A DNA stretch of 64,000 bases, taken from Halogeometricum pallidum JCM 14848. GTDB lineage: Archaea > Halobacteriota > Halobacteria > Halobacteriales > Haloferacaceae. Below are positions 1-9,113 of the stretch, piece by piece. The stretch's first letter is position 1, and every line of letters starts with the position of its first letter. A program made the position numbers and the translations under genes. The DNA lies in the NCBI RefSeq assembly GCF_000337095.1, contig NZ_AOIV01000038.1, forward strand, positions 1 through 64,000, written 5' to 3'. The notes below the pieces were generated by a model. The model worked only from the letters and a program-made list of their open reading frames with translations. It had not been told where the DNA came from and ran no database searches.

Positions 1-1
1 C

Positions 2-1153
2 CGACTGCTCTCGGCGGGCGCCCGCGTCGTCGGCAAGACGAACATGGACGAACTCGCCTACGGACCGACGAGCGAGACGAGCGGATTCGGGCCGGTGACC
101 AACCCGGCGGACGAGCGTCGGGTCGCGGGCGGGTCGTCGTCGGGAAGCGCCGCCGCCGTCGCCGAGGGCTCCGCGGACCTCGCTCTCGGGAGCGACACCG
201 GCGGGTCGGTCCGCATCCCGGCGTCGTTCTGCGGCGTCGTCGGATTCAAACCCTCGTGGGGCGCGGTCCCGCGCGACGGGTTCGTCGACTTGGCGTACAC
301 GCTCGACCACATCGGAACGCTCGCGCCGGACGTCGAGACGGCGGCCGTCGGCTTCGACGTAATCGGGGGGTACGACTCCCGCGACCCCTCGTCGGCGTTA
401 GCGACGGGGATTTCGGTCGGCGAGTGCGCGGCCGGACTGACCGACGCGTCCGAGCCTGCGGACCTGTCGTTCGGCGTCCCCGAGGAACTTCTCTCCGACC
501 ACGTCTCCGCGGCGGTGCGCGACCGATTCGAGGAGACGATAACGGCGCTGGAAGCCGCCGGCGCGACGGTCGAACCCGTCCGACTGCCGACCATCGAAGA
601 CGCCGTCTACGTCTGGAACGCCGTCACGAACGTCGAGTTCGCCGCCGCGCTTCGTCGGAACGGACTGCCGATAGAGCGCCCCGGCCCGTTCGACACGTCC
701 CGGTACGACGCCGCGAGCGCTCGGCAGTCCGCCGCGGGCGTCGGATTCGGCGACGTGGTCCGCGAACGCGCCCTCGTCGGCGCGGCCCTCCTCGACCGAT
801 ACGACGGCCGCCACTACACCCGCGCGCGGAACGTCTGTGCGACCCTCGAATCGGAGTTCGACGCGGCCCTCTCCGACCACCACGCCCTCGTCTCGCCGAC
901 GATGCCCGTCGTCGCGCCCGAGGTGGGCGCGTGGCAACCGCACAGCTACGACGCGAACGCGGACGAGGGTCTCACCGTTCCGCTCGCGTACAACACGCGT
1001 CCGATGGACCTCGCGGGCGTCCCCGCGGTGACCGTACCCGACGGCGGCGACGGCCTCCCGGTCGGTATCCAGTTCGTCGCCGGGAGGCACGAGGACGCAC
1101 ACCTCCTCCGCGTCGCGCGCACCTTCGAACGGGTGCGCGACGGAGACGCGTAG
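2..1153 (+). CDS. Amidase signature family enzyme, 5'-truncated by window edge
   Basis: Amidase-signature hydrolase acting on a C-N amide bond; substrate unknown. The frame is open from base 2, so the first residues (roughly 60-80 by family comparison) lie outside the window and 383 residues are visible. The Ser-cisSer-Lys triad can be read: Lys in VGKTN just before the first visible Met, cis-Ser in the Gly/Ser-rich GGSSSGS motif, and the nucleophilic Ser in GSDTGGSVRIPAS. The C-terminal PAVTVP...LPVGIQF segment is also typical. It resembles GatA, but this family is full of unrelated amidases. It converges on the LarA-like gene with only 5 bp between stops, and the surrounding genes suggest catabolism rather than tRNA amidation. 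Confidence 0.88.
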   Translation, partial: RLLSAGARVVGKTNMDELAYGPTSETSGFGPVTNPADERRVAGGSSSGSAAAVAEGSADLALGSDTGGSVRIPASFCGVVGFKPSWGAVPRDGFVDLAYTLDHIGTLAPDVETAAVGFDVIGGYDSRDPSSALATGISVGECAAGLTDASEPADLSFGVPEELLSDHVSAAVRDRFEETITALEAAGATVEPVRLPTIEDAVYVWNAVTNVEFAAALRRNGLPIERPGPFDTSRYDAASARQSAAGVGFGDVVRERALVGAALLDRYDGRHYTRARNVCATLESEFDAALSDHHALVSPTMPVVAPEVGAWQPHSYDANADEGLTVPLAYNTRPMDLAGVPAVTVPDGGDGLPVGIQFVAGRHEDAHLLRVARTFERVRDGDA

Positions 1154-1158
1154 GGGAG

Positions 1159-2478
1159 TTACTGCTCGATTTCGGTCGTCAACCGACCGTCGGCGTCGAA
1201 CGTCAACCGCCTGCGCTCGCCGATTTCCACGTCGTCCCGTCCCGCCAACTGGTCGAGAACGGGTTCGGACGCGAGCATCGTTCCGGGTTCGAGCGTGTTC
1301 GTGATGCGACCGATTCGCATCTCCGAGAGGTCCGGCACACCCGTCATCGACGCGGCGAGGACGAACGCCGTCGCGTCGCAGGGGACGACGAACGGAACCT
1401 TCGAGCGCTCGGGTTCGCCGCTCGTGGTGATGTTCACGTACATGTCCTCGAAGTCAACCGACTCGAGGAGGTCGCGGTTCATGTAGTCCGCGAGGCCGAT
1501 ACCGATGGCGTTGCCGTGCGACTCCTCGGTGAGCGACCGGACGTAGATTCGCGTTATCTCCGGCGTGTCCACCTCCGGTTGGTTGTGGAACCGGACCCGA
1601 CCGACGACGTTCGTGTCCATCCCGGTCCCGCTCACGTTCTTGCCGAGTTCGTCCACCATGAGGAAGTCCAACTGCTCGACGGGTAGCGAGGGGAACAGTT
1701 CCGCCGACCGTTCGAGCAGTTCCGTCTCGCGTTCGGGGAGGTTGTCGACCGGGATGCCCTCGATACGCGCGGCGTGTTCGCGGTCGTTCTCGACGACTGC
1801 GACGCCGCCGACGACGTCCGTCGCCTCGAGCAGCAGTTCGGCCCGTTCGGGGATCACTTCGTCGAATCCCCGTGCGATGGCGGCGTTGTGCATGTTCTCT
1901 GCGCCGCGGTGCTTGCCGAGTCCGACGACGGCCATCTTACAGAGGCCGGACTCTATCGGTCCGCGGTAGTCGGTGTGGAGCTTCACGCGGTTCGCCAGCA
2001 GGATGGCGTCGGCGTCGAGTGCGTCCCGTGCGGCGTACACCGGTTCGCCGTTCGGGTCTTCGGCCACCTCCTCGACGGCCATCGACGACCGAATCTCACA
2101 GCCCATCGACGCCTCGGTGACGCCGAGGGATGCGAGCGTCTCCACTTGTCCCTCGGCCGTCGCGCCGCCGTGGCTCCCCATCGCGGGCATGACGAACGGT
2201 TCGAATCCCCGGTCCTGCAGTTCCTCGACGGCCGCCGAGAGAACGGCGGGCATATCGTGTATCCCCCTGCTCCCGGCGGTTATCGCGACTTCGGCCCCCC
2301 GGGGGAGGTCCTCGAACGCCGGAATGTCGTCGACCGCTTCGACGGTGGCCCGGCGAACGTCGTCGACCTCGGGCGGGTCGGTGACCGTGCGCACCGTCGC
2401 GAACGCCGGAAGATCGTCGAGCGACGCGTCGTTCACCGCTTCCAGCTGTTTCCGTCCGGGAAACTCGAGTTCGACCAT
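1159..2478 (-). CDS. LarA-like (lactate racemase domain / DUF2088-type) protein
   Basis: A 439-residue protein resembling the LarA family, whose founder is the nickel-pincer lactate racemase and whose relatives racemise or epimerise other 2-hydroxy acids. Visible marks are SHGGAT (about residue 102), KLHTDYRGP and CKMAVVGLGKHRGAE. These contain the His and Lys residues I would compare with the catalytic and nickel-ligand positions of LarA. The exact LarA signature is not reproduced, so the substrate is likely different. Neighbours (amidase, dehydratase, keto-acid aldolase) fit an epimerase for a sugar acid or 2-hydroxy acid. No LarBCE cofactor-maturation genes are in the window. Family assignment is from recalled motifs. 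Confidence 0.62.
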   Translation of the reverse strand: MVELEFPGRKQLEAVNDASLDDLPAFATVRTVTDPPEVDDVRRATVEAVDDIPAFEDLPRGAEVAITAGSRGIHDMPAVLSAAVEELQDRGFEPFVMPAMGSHGGATAEGQVETLASLGVTEASMGCEIRSSMAVEEVAEDPNGEPVYAARDALDADAILLANRVKLHTDYRGPIESGLCKMAVVGLGKHRGAENMHNAAIARGFDEVIPERAELLLEATDVVGGVAVVENDREHAARIEGIPVDNLPERETELLERSAELFPSLPVEQLDFLMVDELGKNVSGTGMDTNVVGRVRFHNQPEVDTPEITRIYVRSLTEESHGNAIGIGLADYMNRDLLESVDFEDMYVNITTSGEPERSKVPFVVPCDATAFVLAASMTGVPDLSEMRIGRITNTLEPGTMLASEPVLDQLAGRDDVEIGERRRLTFDADGRLTTEIEQ

Positions 2479-2567
2479 GGTTTCGTTCGACTTTCAGCCC
2501 CTCGGTAATGAACGCTTGTACTCCATCGCCGCGGCACCCGACGCACTCGGGGATGGCCTACGTCTCG

Positions 2568-3008
2568 TCATTCGTCCATCACGGCGACGACGGGGACGTC
2601 CGAACTCAAAAGGACGGACTGCGTGGTGCTGCCGAACAGCGCCTTCCCGACGGGCGTCCGCTTGCGCCCGCCGATGACGAGGTACTTCGCGTCTACTCGT
2701 TCGGACTCACTCAACAACTCTTCGACCACGTCGCCGACGCGCCCGCGTACGGTGATTCGCCCCGGTCTATCGGTCGAGGTTCGGACGACCGCCCGTGCGG
2801 TCGCTTCCGCGTCGTTCTGCCCGTCTTCGACGGTGTACTTCTCGCCCCGTCTGACGTTGTTTCGGTCCTCGAATTCCTCCTGCGGAAGGACGTGGACGAC
2901 GACGAGTTCGTCGTCGTACGCCTCCGCGAGGTCCTCTCCGACGGTGATCGTCCGGTCGGATTTCTGGTCGCCGTCGACTGCTGCCAGTATCGCCATTTCG
3001 TGATACAT
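2568..3008 (-). CDS. Universal stress protein (UspA family)
   Basis: A 146-residue single-domain UspA-fold protein, probably cytoplasmic and nucleotide-binding. The N-terminal strand [10 protein letters not shown], the VVVHVL strand and the C-terminal [26 protein letters not shown] block are diagnostic; the last corresponds to the ATP-binding G-2X-G-9X-G(S/T) motif. I chose the ATG at 3008, giving MYHEMAIL, because the reading frame upstream codes for basic, non-homologous residues. An alternative start lies at 2996 (MAIL). A TATA-like GCTTATGTG sits about 22-30 bp before the 3008 start. Usp genes are numerous in haloarchaea and the neighbours do not indicate a specific role. Confidence 0.9.
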   Translation of the reverse strand: MYHEMAILAAVDGDQKSDRTITVGEDLAEAYDDELVVVHVLPQEEFEDRNNVRRGEKYTVEDGQNDAEATARAVVRTSTDRPGRITVRGRVGDVVEELLSESERVDAKYLVIGGRKRTPVGKALFGSTTQSVLLSSDVPVVAVMDE

Positions 3009-3196
3009 ACTCTCATCCGCACATAAGCTTTGGCGACGGACTACTCCCGAGACAGCGTATAACCGCCGCCGCGGGGAGTGACTCTCCACGACCGGAGATG
3101 TCGCACGGCGGTTCGGAGGCGCTCACCGTCCGCTCGTCACCCCGTTCGTCCCTCGTCGTCGCTACTCCCTGTCGGTGGTCGTTCTTTCTCCGACGT

Positions 3197-4369
3197 TCAC
3201 TCGTAGACGTGGACGCTTCCGGTGTTGTTCGCCTCGACGTAGTCCCAGTCGTAGTCGACGCCGAGTCCGGGGCCCTCGGGAACTGGCACCGTTCCCTCGT
3301 CGTCGATGGCGTCTATGTAATCGGAGTACCCGCCCTCGTACACCGGGGCGATGGGGTTCGGAAGTTCGGGGTGGACGAGTGCGAGTTCGTAGTAGTTCGC
3401 GTTGCGCGCGGCGGCCATACAGTGTCGTTGCGCCGGACCGGGGGCGTGAAACTCCACGTCGAGGCCGAATCCCTCCGCCACGCGGGCGATTTTCATCGCG
3501 CCAGTGATTCCGCCGTCGTACTCGGGGTCCGCGCGGACGAAGTCCGTCGCGCCGTTGGCGATGAAGTCCGTGTGCGGTTCGAGGCCCCTGATGTGCTCCG
3601 TCTGGAGAATCGGCGTGTCGAGCATCTCGCGGAGTTTCTTGTGACCGTGCTGTGAGATGCCGCCGTCGCGGTAGGGGTCCTCGTACCAGAAGAACCCCTC
3701 CTCGTCGCAGGCGCGACCGACCTTCACCGCATCCGCGAACGTCTCGTACTGACAGGCGGGGTCGAGCATCAGGTCCATCTCGTCGCCGACGCGCTCACCG
3801 AGGGCGTGGACCGTCTCGATTTCTCGCTCTATATCGCGCCACTCGTCGGAGCCCCAGACGTGCATCTTGAACCCCGGATAACCAGCGTCGAGACACTCCT
3901 CGGCGAAGTCGGCGTACGCCTCCGGGGAGTCCAACCCCCCGTTCTCGTCCGCTTCGTACGTCGAAGCGTAGGCGGGGAGTCGCTTACGGTAGGTTCCGAG
4001 GAGTTCGTGGATGGGCGCGCCGTAGTACTTGCCGGCGAAGTCCCACAGAGCGATGTCCATCGGCCCGATGCCCATCCGGTCGTACTTCCTGAGCGCTCGT
4101 TTCAGTTCGCTCCAGTGTCGCTCTCGTTCGAGGGGATTCTTCCCGACGAGGTAGTCCGCGACGACGTTGAACTGCGCCGCGCCCGGCGAATTCCCGCCGA
4201 TGTACTCGCCCGTGATGCCCTCGTCCGTGTGTATCTTCAGCGCGAACTGCTTTCGCTCCGTCGTCGTTCCCGGTTCGTAGACGAGACTGAAACCGTCCGG
4301 GTTGTGCCCCGTATCTTCCAGCGGAAACGAGAACTCGGTGCTCTCTATTCGCGTGATAGTCGGTACCAT
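3197..4369 (-). CDS. Enolase-superfamily (mandelate racemase/muconate lactonizing) acid-sugar dehydratase, copy 1
   Basis: A 390-residue member of the mandelate-racemase/muconate-lactonizing branch of the enolase superfamily, likely dehydrating a sugar acid to a 2-keto-3-deoxy acid. The N-terminal capping domain is followed by the barrel: DIALWDFAGK at about residue 105, GFKMHVW with the KxH base, then three metal-ligand positions in DPACQY, WYEDPYRDGG and LQTEHIRG, and a late HAPGPAQRH. Length is normal. About four residues in five match the gene at 17998, a clear duplicate. The HpcH/HpaI aldolase lies directly upstream on the same strand (67 bp), the classic partner that cleaves the keto-deoxy product. 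A TATA-like GTTTATGC lies about 28 bp before the start. Substrate not assignable by eye. Confidence 0.85.
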   Translation of the reverse strand: MVPTITRIESTEFSFPLEDTGHNPDGFSLVYEPGTTTERKQFALKIHTDEGITGEYIGGNSPGAAQFNVVADYLVGKNPLERERHWSELKRALRKYDRMGIGPMDIALWDFAGKYYGAPIHELLGTYRKRLPAYASTYEADENGGLDSPEAYADFAEECLDAGYPGFKMHVWGSDEWRDIEREIETVHALGERVGDEMDLMLDPACQYETFADAVKVGRACDEEGFFWYEDPYRDGGISQHGHKKLREMLDTPILQTEHIRGLEPHTDFIANGATDFVRADPEYDGGITGAMKIARVAEGFGLDVEFHAPGPAQRHCMAAARNANYYELALVHPELPNPIAPVYEGGYSDYIDAIDDEGTVPVPEGPGLGVDYDWDYVEANNTGSVHVYE

Positions 4370-4436
4370 GACGTGTACTTTCGGGTGGGAAGCATAAACG
4401 TGCGGGTCGCTGTTCGTCGGCCGTCATCGCGCCCGC

Positions 4437-5219
4437 TTACTCTCGCTTGAGGATCTCTTTCGAGTGGTCGAGTGCGTCCGCTGCCCCCGATGCGAGGTGC
4501 ATCGCGTCCACCCCCGCGACGAGGTAGTCCACACCCCAGTCGAGGCGGGCCTCTCGTTCGTCGGCGCTCGTCGCGAGCGTTCCGACGGCGATACCGGCGT
4601 CGTGAGCCGCTTCGACGACGCGGTTCACCCCGCCGATGAACTCCTCGTCGTCCCACTCCCCGAAGCGGTCCATCGACATCGAGAGGTCCACCGGCCCCAC
4701 GAACAGGCCGTCGATGCCGTCCACCGCCGCGATATCCTCGGCGTTTTCGACCGCGCGTTCGGACTCCAACTGGACGAACCGGGCGAGGGAGTCTTCGACC
4801 GTCTCGACGTGTTCGGAGAGCGACCGACCGTACCCCGACGCGCGGGCGAGACCGAGTCCCCGCCGTCCCTCCGGCGGGTATCGACTCGCATCGACGATTT
4901 CCGCCGCCTGTTCGGCCGTCTCGACCATCGGGACGAGAATCGCCGTCGGACCGAGGTCGAGCGTTCGCTTCAGCGTCGTCGGGTCGTCGTCGGCGACGCG
5001 GACCAACGATTCCGTCTCTCCGGGCGCGGCGTCGACCGCGCGGAGCATGTTCTCCATCGTCTCGTACGTTATCGGCGTGTGTTCCTGGTCGAACGCGACG
5101 AAGTCGTACCCGATTTCGGCGAGTAGTTCGGCCGTCGCCGGGGCGGGGATGGTGGCCCACGTCCCGACTAACGGGTCCGTCGCCTCGGCGATATGCGCCA
5201 GTCCGGCGTTTTCGGTCAT
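4437..5219 (-). CDS. HpcH/HpaI family aldolase (2-keto-3-deoxy acid aldolase), copy 1
   Basis: A 260-residue class II pyruvate-dependent aldolase of the HpcH/HpaI family (relatives: HpaI, RhmA, GarL). It is expected to split a 2-keto-3-deoxy sugar acid into pyruvate and an aldehyde. Family marks are FDQEHTP (catalytic His), VRVADDDP, PMVETAEQA, QLESERAVENAEDIAAVDGIDGLFVGP and the metal-binding GPVDLS loop. The usual GPADLS reads GPVDLS here, a conservative change. The dehydratase follows immediately downstream on the same strand, and the pair makes a dehydratase-aldolase unit. A TATA-like GCTATAGG precedes the ATG. A paralogue lies at 50590-51381. Confidence 0.9.
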   Translation of the reverse strand: MTENAGLAHIAEATDPLVGTWATIPAPATAELLAEIGYDFVAFDQEHTPITYETMENMLRAVDAAPGETESLVRVADDDPTTLKRTLDLGPTAILVPMVETAEQAAEIVDASRYPPEGRRGLGLARASGYGRSLSEHVETVEDSLARFVQLESERAVENAEDIAAVDGIDGLFVGPVDLSMSMDRFGEWDDEEFIGGVNRVVEAAHDAGIAVGTLATSADEREARLDWGVDYLVAGVDAMHLASGAADALDHSKEILKRE

Positions 5220-5330
5220 AGTTCCTCCGTCTCGGCCCAGATACCTATAGCTTCGACTTCGTGTCGACGTTCCCGGGAATCGCTCCGCGTCGCCGAACGA
5301 CCCCGAACGCCGCCGTCCGTCGCGTCTCGG

Positions 5331-6398
5331 TCAAGCGGTACACGGGTGGCCCGCGGCCGCCGCCCGTTCTCGAAGGGTCCGTCGGGCGTCCGTCAGCGGT
5401 GCGGTGTCGCCCTCGACGCGGCCCTTCTCGATGCGAGTCGTGATGGCGGACGCGACGCGACACTCCGCCGCGTGGAGGTCGGTTTCGAGCGTCGAGACTC
5501 GCTCTCGTTCCGCCGGGGCGAGGTCCGCCTCGCGCACGCCGTCCAGCATCTCCGCTCCCCTCGCCGACAGGAAGACCGACTGTCGAGTGTGCTCCGATAG
5601 CCTGGCGGTGCCGTCGCGGTCCCACTGCAGTTCGACCGCCTCCTCGTCCAGCGCGCTCACGTGGAGGGCGGCTCTGTCCACCGTCGCGTCCGTCTCGTCG
5701 TATCCCGGGACGAAGTCGGCCTGCGCGTCGTAGCCGACGAAGACGGCCCGTTCGGGCGCGCTGTAGGCGTCGGCGGGGTACGCGGCGGCACCCAGGCCCG
5801 CGGCCCCGAAGAGGAACAACCCGACGAGGAACAGTCCGAGGAACGCCCGCGGCGCGCCGCGGACGGGCTTCGGTTCGAGGAGCGGGTGGACTCGCGTTCG
5901 GTTCATCGGTAGCGAGGCTACCCGCTCCACGAGCGACGCGAGCGAGTGCGTGTTCTCCGAGGCGCCGGTGACGACGACTCGCCCGTCGCCCGCGACGCGG
6001 ACGAAGGAGTTGTGGTACCCGGTGTGTCGAACCGTGAGACCGCGGCCCTCGCCGAACTCGTCGCGGCGACACTCGTCGTACTCGTCGGTGGCGGTGACGG
6101 CCTCTTCGATGTCTGCGAGGGTTTCCTCGGTGTCGCAGACTTCACCGTCGGAGACGAACACCGACTTCCGCTCGAAACTCAGCCCGGACCCGTTGCGCCT
6201 GTACTCCGCGAGTCGGCGAATCCAGAGTTTCGCGCGGGCCAACGCGACCGGAATCACCGGCAGGAGGACGACGACGGCCGCCGCTCTGAGATACCCCGCA
6301 TTCGACGCGGGCGAGAGCCCGTACCGGAACACGGCCCAGAGAGTGCCGAACACGAGTGCGACCGACCCGAACCCGACGAACGTTCGGAGCTTGTTCAT
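5331..6398 (-). CDS. Unrecognised haloarchaeal membrane protein (355 aa)
   Basis: I do not recognise a family. The protein has two hydrophobic N-terminal segments (about residues 4-24 and 33-52), a cytosolic or surface domain of about 130 residues with conserved-looking VRHTGYHNSFVRVAGDGRVVVTG, then a strongly hydrophobic segment around residues 185-210 (FLGLFLVGLFLFGAAG). A charged, partly coiled C-terminal half follows. It is preceded by a 94-residue gene whose stop is 4 bp away, so the two are probably cotranscribed. Function unknown. Confidence 0.6.
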   Translation of the reverse strand: MNKLRTFVGFGSVALVFGTLWAVFRYGLSPASNAGYLRAAAVVVLLPVIPVALARAKLWIRRLAEYRRNGSGLSFERKSVFVSDGEVCDTEETLADIEEAVTATDEYDECRRDEFGEGRGLTVRHTGYHNSFVRVAGDGRVVVTGASENTHSLASLVERVASLPMNRTRVHPLLEPKPVRGAPRAFLGLFLVGLFLFGAAGLGAAAYPADAYSAPERAVFVGYDAQADFVPGYDETDATVDRAALHVSALDEEAVELQWDRDGTARLSEHTRQSVFLSARGAEMLDGVREADLAPAERERVSTLETDLHAAECRVASAITTRIEKGRVEGDTAPLTDARRTLRERAAAAGHPCTA

Positions 6399-6402
6399 CC
6401 GG

Positions 6403-6687
6403 TCACCCCCCCAGGAACGCCCTCTTGATGCGTCCGAAAAAGCCGACGTTTCGGCGCTCGCTCTCCGCTTCGAACACCGGACCGAGCTTCGACCCGAGGT
6501 CCTCGCGGCTCTCGAAGCGGTCGACGTCCGCCTGCGAGAGCAGTTCGGCCAGCATGATGGAGTTTCCCTCCTCGTCCAACTGGATGTTCGCCAACGCGTG
6601 TTCGCGCTCTAACCGCCGCACCGAGACGGGGTACGACCACCCCGACTCCGAGACCAGTTCGTGGACAGCATCCGGGCCGTGTGTCAT
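6403..6687 (-). CDS. Small unrecognised protein (94 aa)
   Basis: A 94-residue, acidic, soluble-looking protein beginning MTHGPDAVHELV; no known family recognised. The start at 6687 is chosen because upstream residues in this frame are Arg/Pro-rich and look like non-coding translation. The ATG is preceded by TATA-like TTATAGTCC at a leaderless distance. The middle region (ISIMLAELL-like, VDRFESREDLGSKLGPVFE) is predicted amphipathic helix. The gene abuts the membrane protein at 5331-6398 with a 4-bp gap, so a shared function is likely. Confidence 0.6.
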   Translation of the reverse strand: MTHGPDAVHELVSESGWSYPVSVRRLEREHALANIQLDEEGNSIMLAELLSQADVDRFESREDLGSKLGPVFEAESERRNVGFFGRIKRAFLGG

Positions 6688-6721
6688 GTTCACTCGTCTC
6701 CGTTCACGGACTATAAACCTT

Positions 6722-7927
6722 TCACGCGGTGTCGGCGGATGCGGTCGGCGGGCCGGATTCGCCATCGGAGCCGACCGTTTCGTTCGGCCCGTCCGCCTCG
6801 TCGAGTAACGAACTGACGCACCGAAAGCCGAGGCGTCCCCCGTCCGGGCCGCGTACCGCCGCCAACAGCACGCGCGACCTATCGAGCGTCTGCGTCTCCG
6901 AGAGGCGCGTCCCGTTCGCATCGAACGCCCGGACGACGACGGTGTACCGACCCCACCGAACCACGGTTTCGTTCGCGTCGGCCAGAGACGACGACACCGC
7001 GTCCGCGGTACCGACCGACCGCCACCGGTCGATGGTAACTCTGAGCGTCTCGCCGGACGGCGGCACGTACCTCGCGGTGTGTCTCTCGGTGGGTTCGGGA
7101 GGGCTCCCGAGTTGGATGCGGTCGTCGAACGACCCGACGCTCTCCGAATCGACGAGACGCCACCCGTCTAACCCCGACGCACTCGCGCCGGGGACGACGG
7201 CGGGAGCGAGTTCGGTCGGGTTCGCGTCGTCGGGCGGCGACGGACACCCGAACGCGGCGTAATCGAGGCGCTCCGCGGAACTCGACGCCGGCGATTCGTC
7301 CCGAACCGCCGCCGCAGTTTCGGTCGGTCGATCGCTCGGCGCCGAAGTCTCCTCCGCGGCGTCGAACGGCGGCGCGTTCAACGACGAGGCGAGGTCCGGA
7401 CCGACGAGAGCGACGCCGCCGAGGCACGCCGCGACGACGGCGGCGGCGACGAGTCGCCGTCCGAGGCGTCTCCGACGGGCCCGGGAGCGTTCCCGTTCGG
7501 CGCGGACGGCGCCGGGTTCGACGAACTTCGCCGCGCCCTCGCCGAGATGCCGTTCGAGAATCGACGCCGCGCGGTCACGCTCGACGGCGTACCGGACCAC
7601 GCGAAGCAGTTCCGCGGCGTCGACGGTCGGTCGCTCGCTGGCGGCCGACTCCGTTTCGCGGGCGGCCGATTCCCGCACGATACGAGAGGTGACGACTCCC
7701 CTCGTCCGCCCGTCGCCCGCCGAAGTCGGCGCGCCGTGCGTCACTCGAAGCCGACGCTCCTCGTCCGGGAATTCGACGGAGAGAACCGTCCCGTCTCGCG
7801 TCGTCGGCCGCCCGCGCGCGCCCCACAGGTCCGCGACGAACGCCGCGAACGCCTCCTCGTCCCCACGGCGAAGCGCCGCCGAGAACCGCTTGACCTCCGG
7901 GTCGGTTCCGCGCGAGCGAAGACGCAT
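6722..7927 (-). CDS. Unrecognised single-pass membrane protein with acidic extracellular domain (401 aa)
   Basis: A 401-residue protein starting MRLRSRGTDPEVKRF, with no family recognised. Residues 1-150 are charged and cytosolic-looking. A basic stretch, RARRRRLGRRL, precedes one transmembrane helix (LVAAAVVAACLGGVALVG, about residues 160-178). An acidic Ser/Thr/Pro/Ala-rich linker and a beta-rich domain with many Thr and Asn residues follow. The layout fits an N-in, C-out surface protein. The start at 7927 leaves 7 bp to the stop of the upstream dehydrogenase, so it may be read through from module C. Possible anti-sigma-like or receptor-like topology is speculation only. Confidence 0.6.
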   Translation of the reverse strand: MRLRSRGTDPEVKRFSAALRRGDEEAFAAFVADLWGARGRPTTRDGTVLSVEFPDEERRLRVTHGAPTSAGDGRTRGVVTSRIVRESAARETESAASERPTVDAAELLRVVRYAVERDRAASILERHLGEGAAKFVEPGAVRAERERSRARRRRLGRRLVAAAVVAACLGGVALVGPDLASSLNAPPFDAAEETSAPSDRPTETAAAVRDESPASSSAERLDYAAFGCPSPPDDANPTELAPAVVPGASASGLDGWRLVDSESVGSFDDRIQLGSPPEPTERHTARYVPPSGETLRVTIDRWRSVGTADAVSSSLADANETVVRWGRYTVVVRAFDANGTRLSETQTLDRSRVLLAAVRGPDGGRLGFRCVSSLLDEADGPNETVGSDGESGPPTASADTA

Positions 7928-7934
7928 CTGCCGT

Positions 7935-8990
7935 TTAGAGGCGCGTCCGGAGGTCGGAGACGACCGATTCGGTGCCCGAAGCGCCCCCCAAATCCGGCGT
8001 TCGAGGCGCGCCGTCGTCGGCCAACTGACTCGCGACGGCGTTCCACAGGTTCGCGGCGGCGTCGTCCTCGCCGAGGTGGTCGAAGAGCATCGACACGGAG
8101 AGCACCGTTGCAAGCGGATTCGCGACGCCCTCGCCGGTGATGTCGGGTGCGCTCCCGTGGACCGGTTCGAACATCGACGGGGAGTGTCCCTCCACGTTGA
8201 TGTTCGCCGAGGGTGCCAACCCCATGCTTCCGCTGACGATAGCGCCGAGGTCGGTGAGGATGTCGCCGAACAGGTTCGAGGCGACGATGACGTCGAACTC
8301 GTCGGGCCGACGAACGAGGTCCATCGACGCGGCGTCCACGAGGAGGCGTTCGACCGTCACCTCCGGGTACTCCTCGGCTATCTCGGCTACGATCTGGTCC
8401 CAGAACACCATCCCGTGGGCCTGCGCGTTCGACTTCGTGACGTTCGTCAGGCGACCGTCGCGTTCTTCGGCCGCCTCGAACGCCTCGCGGACGATGGCTT
8501 CGGTCCCCTGCCGCGTGTAGATGGCCGTCTGCACCGCCACCTCGTGTGCGTACCCCTGGTGTTCGTGGCCGCCCGCGTCGGTGTACTCCCCCTCGGTGTT
8601 CTCGCGGAAGACGACGAAATCGATGTCTTCGCCCTCGTATCCCCGAAGGGGGCTCTCGACGCCCTCGAACAGCACCGACGGGCGCTTGCAGACCTGTTGG
8701 TCGAACGCCTTCCTGATGGGGAGCATCATCCCTCGGAGCGTCACGTGGTCGGGGATATCCGGGTGACCGACCGCCCCCAGCAAGATGGCGTCGTGCCCCT
8801 CTAACGTCTCGATGGCGTCGGCGGGCATCATCGCCCCCTCCTGCAAGTAGCGTTCGCTCCCCCAGTCGTACCGCGTCGTCTCGACGGAGAACCCGCCTCG
8901 TTCCGCGGCGTCTTCGAGTATCGGAAGCGTCGCGTCGACGACTTCGACCCCGATACCGTCCCCTGGTAGTAGTGCGATATCGTACGTCAT
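7935..8990 (-). CDS. Tartrate / D-malate dehydrogenase-like beta-decarboxylating dehydrogenase
   Basis: A 351-residue NAD-dependent beta-hydroxyacid oxidative decarboxylase of the isocitrate/isopropylmalate dehydrogenase superfamily. Motifs are LLPGDGIG at the N-terminus, FRENTEGEY, the DAASMDL and DVIVASNLFGDILTD metal-binding helices, and FEPVHGSAPDI. The EGEYTDAGG loop and full length resemble tartrate dehydrogenase/D-malate dehydrogenase (TtuC/DmlA) more than LeuB, and no leucine genes sit beside it. I use ATG 8990 (MTYDIALLPG); ATG 9017 would add nine residues. It follows the ABC transporter on the same strand (123 bp after the ATPase), suggesting the imported compound feeds into tartrate/malate-like chemistry. 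Confidence 0.82.
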   Translation of the reverse strand: MTYDIALLPGDGIGVEVVDATLPILEDAAERGGFSVETTRYDWGSERYLQEGAMMPADAIETLEGHDAILLGAVGHPDIPDHVTLRGMMLPIRKAFDQQVCKRPSVLFEGVESPLRGYEGEDIDFVVFRENTEGEYTDAGGHEHQGYAHEVAVQTAIYTRQGTEAIVREAFEAAEERDGRLTNVTKSNAQAHGMVFWDQIVAEIAEEYPEVTVERLLVDAASMDLVRRPDEFDVIVASNLFGDILTDLGAIVSGSMGLAPSANINVEGHSPSMFEPVHGSAPDITGEGVANPLATVLSVSMLFDHLGEDDAAANLWNAVASQLADDGAPRTPDLGGASGTESVVSDLRTRL

Positions 8991-9113
8991 ACTCCGAGAG
9001 TCATCGAGTGCGGTCAAAAGCGTTCCCCCGACGAGTACCGGCCGTCAGCACGTGTTCGTACTCGCCGTCGAATCTTCGTCGTCTACCGAGGGTATCCAGC
9101 CGTCATCGGCCCG

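Noticed and set aside
2190-2215. GGTTCGAATCC, resembling a tRNA T-arm
   Set aside because: It lies inside the LarA-like coding sequence and no acceptor stem, anticodon arm or CCA-flanking structure can be built around it.
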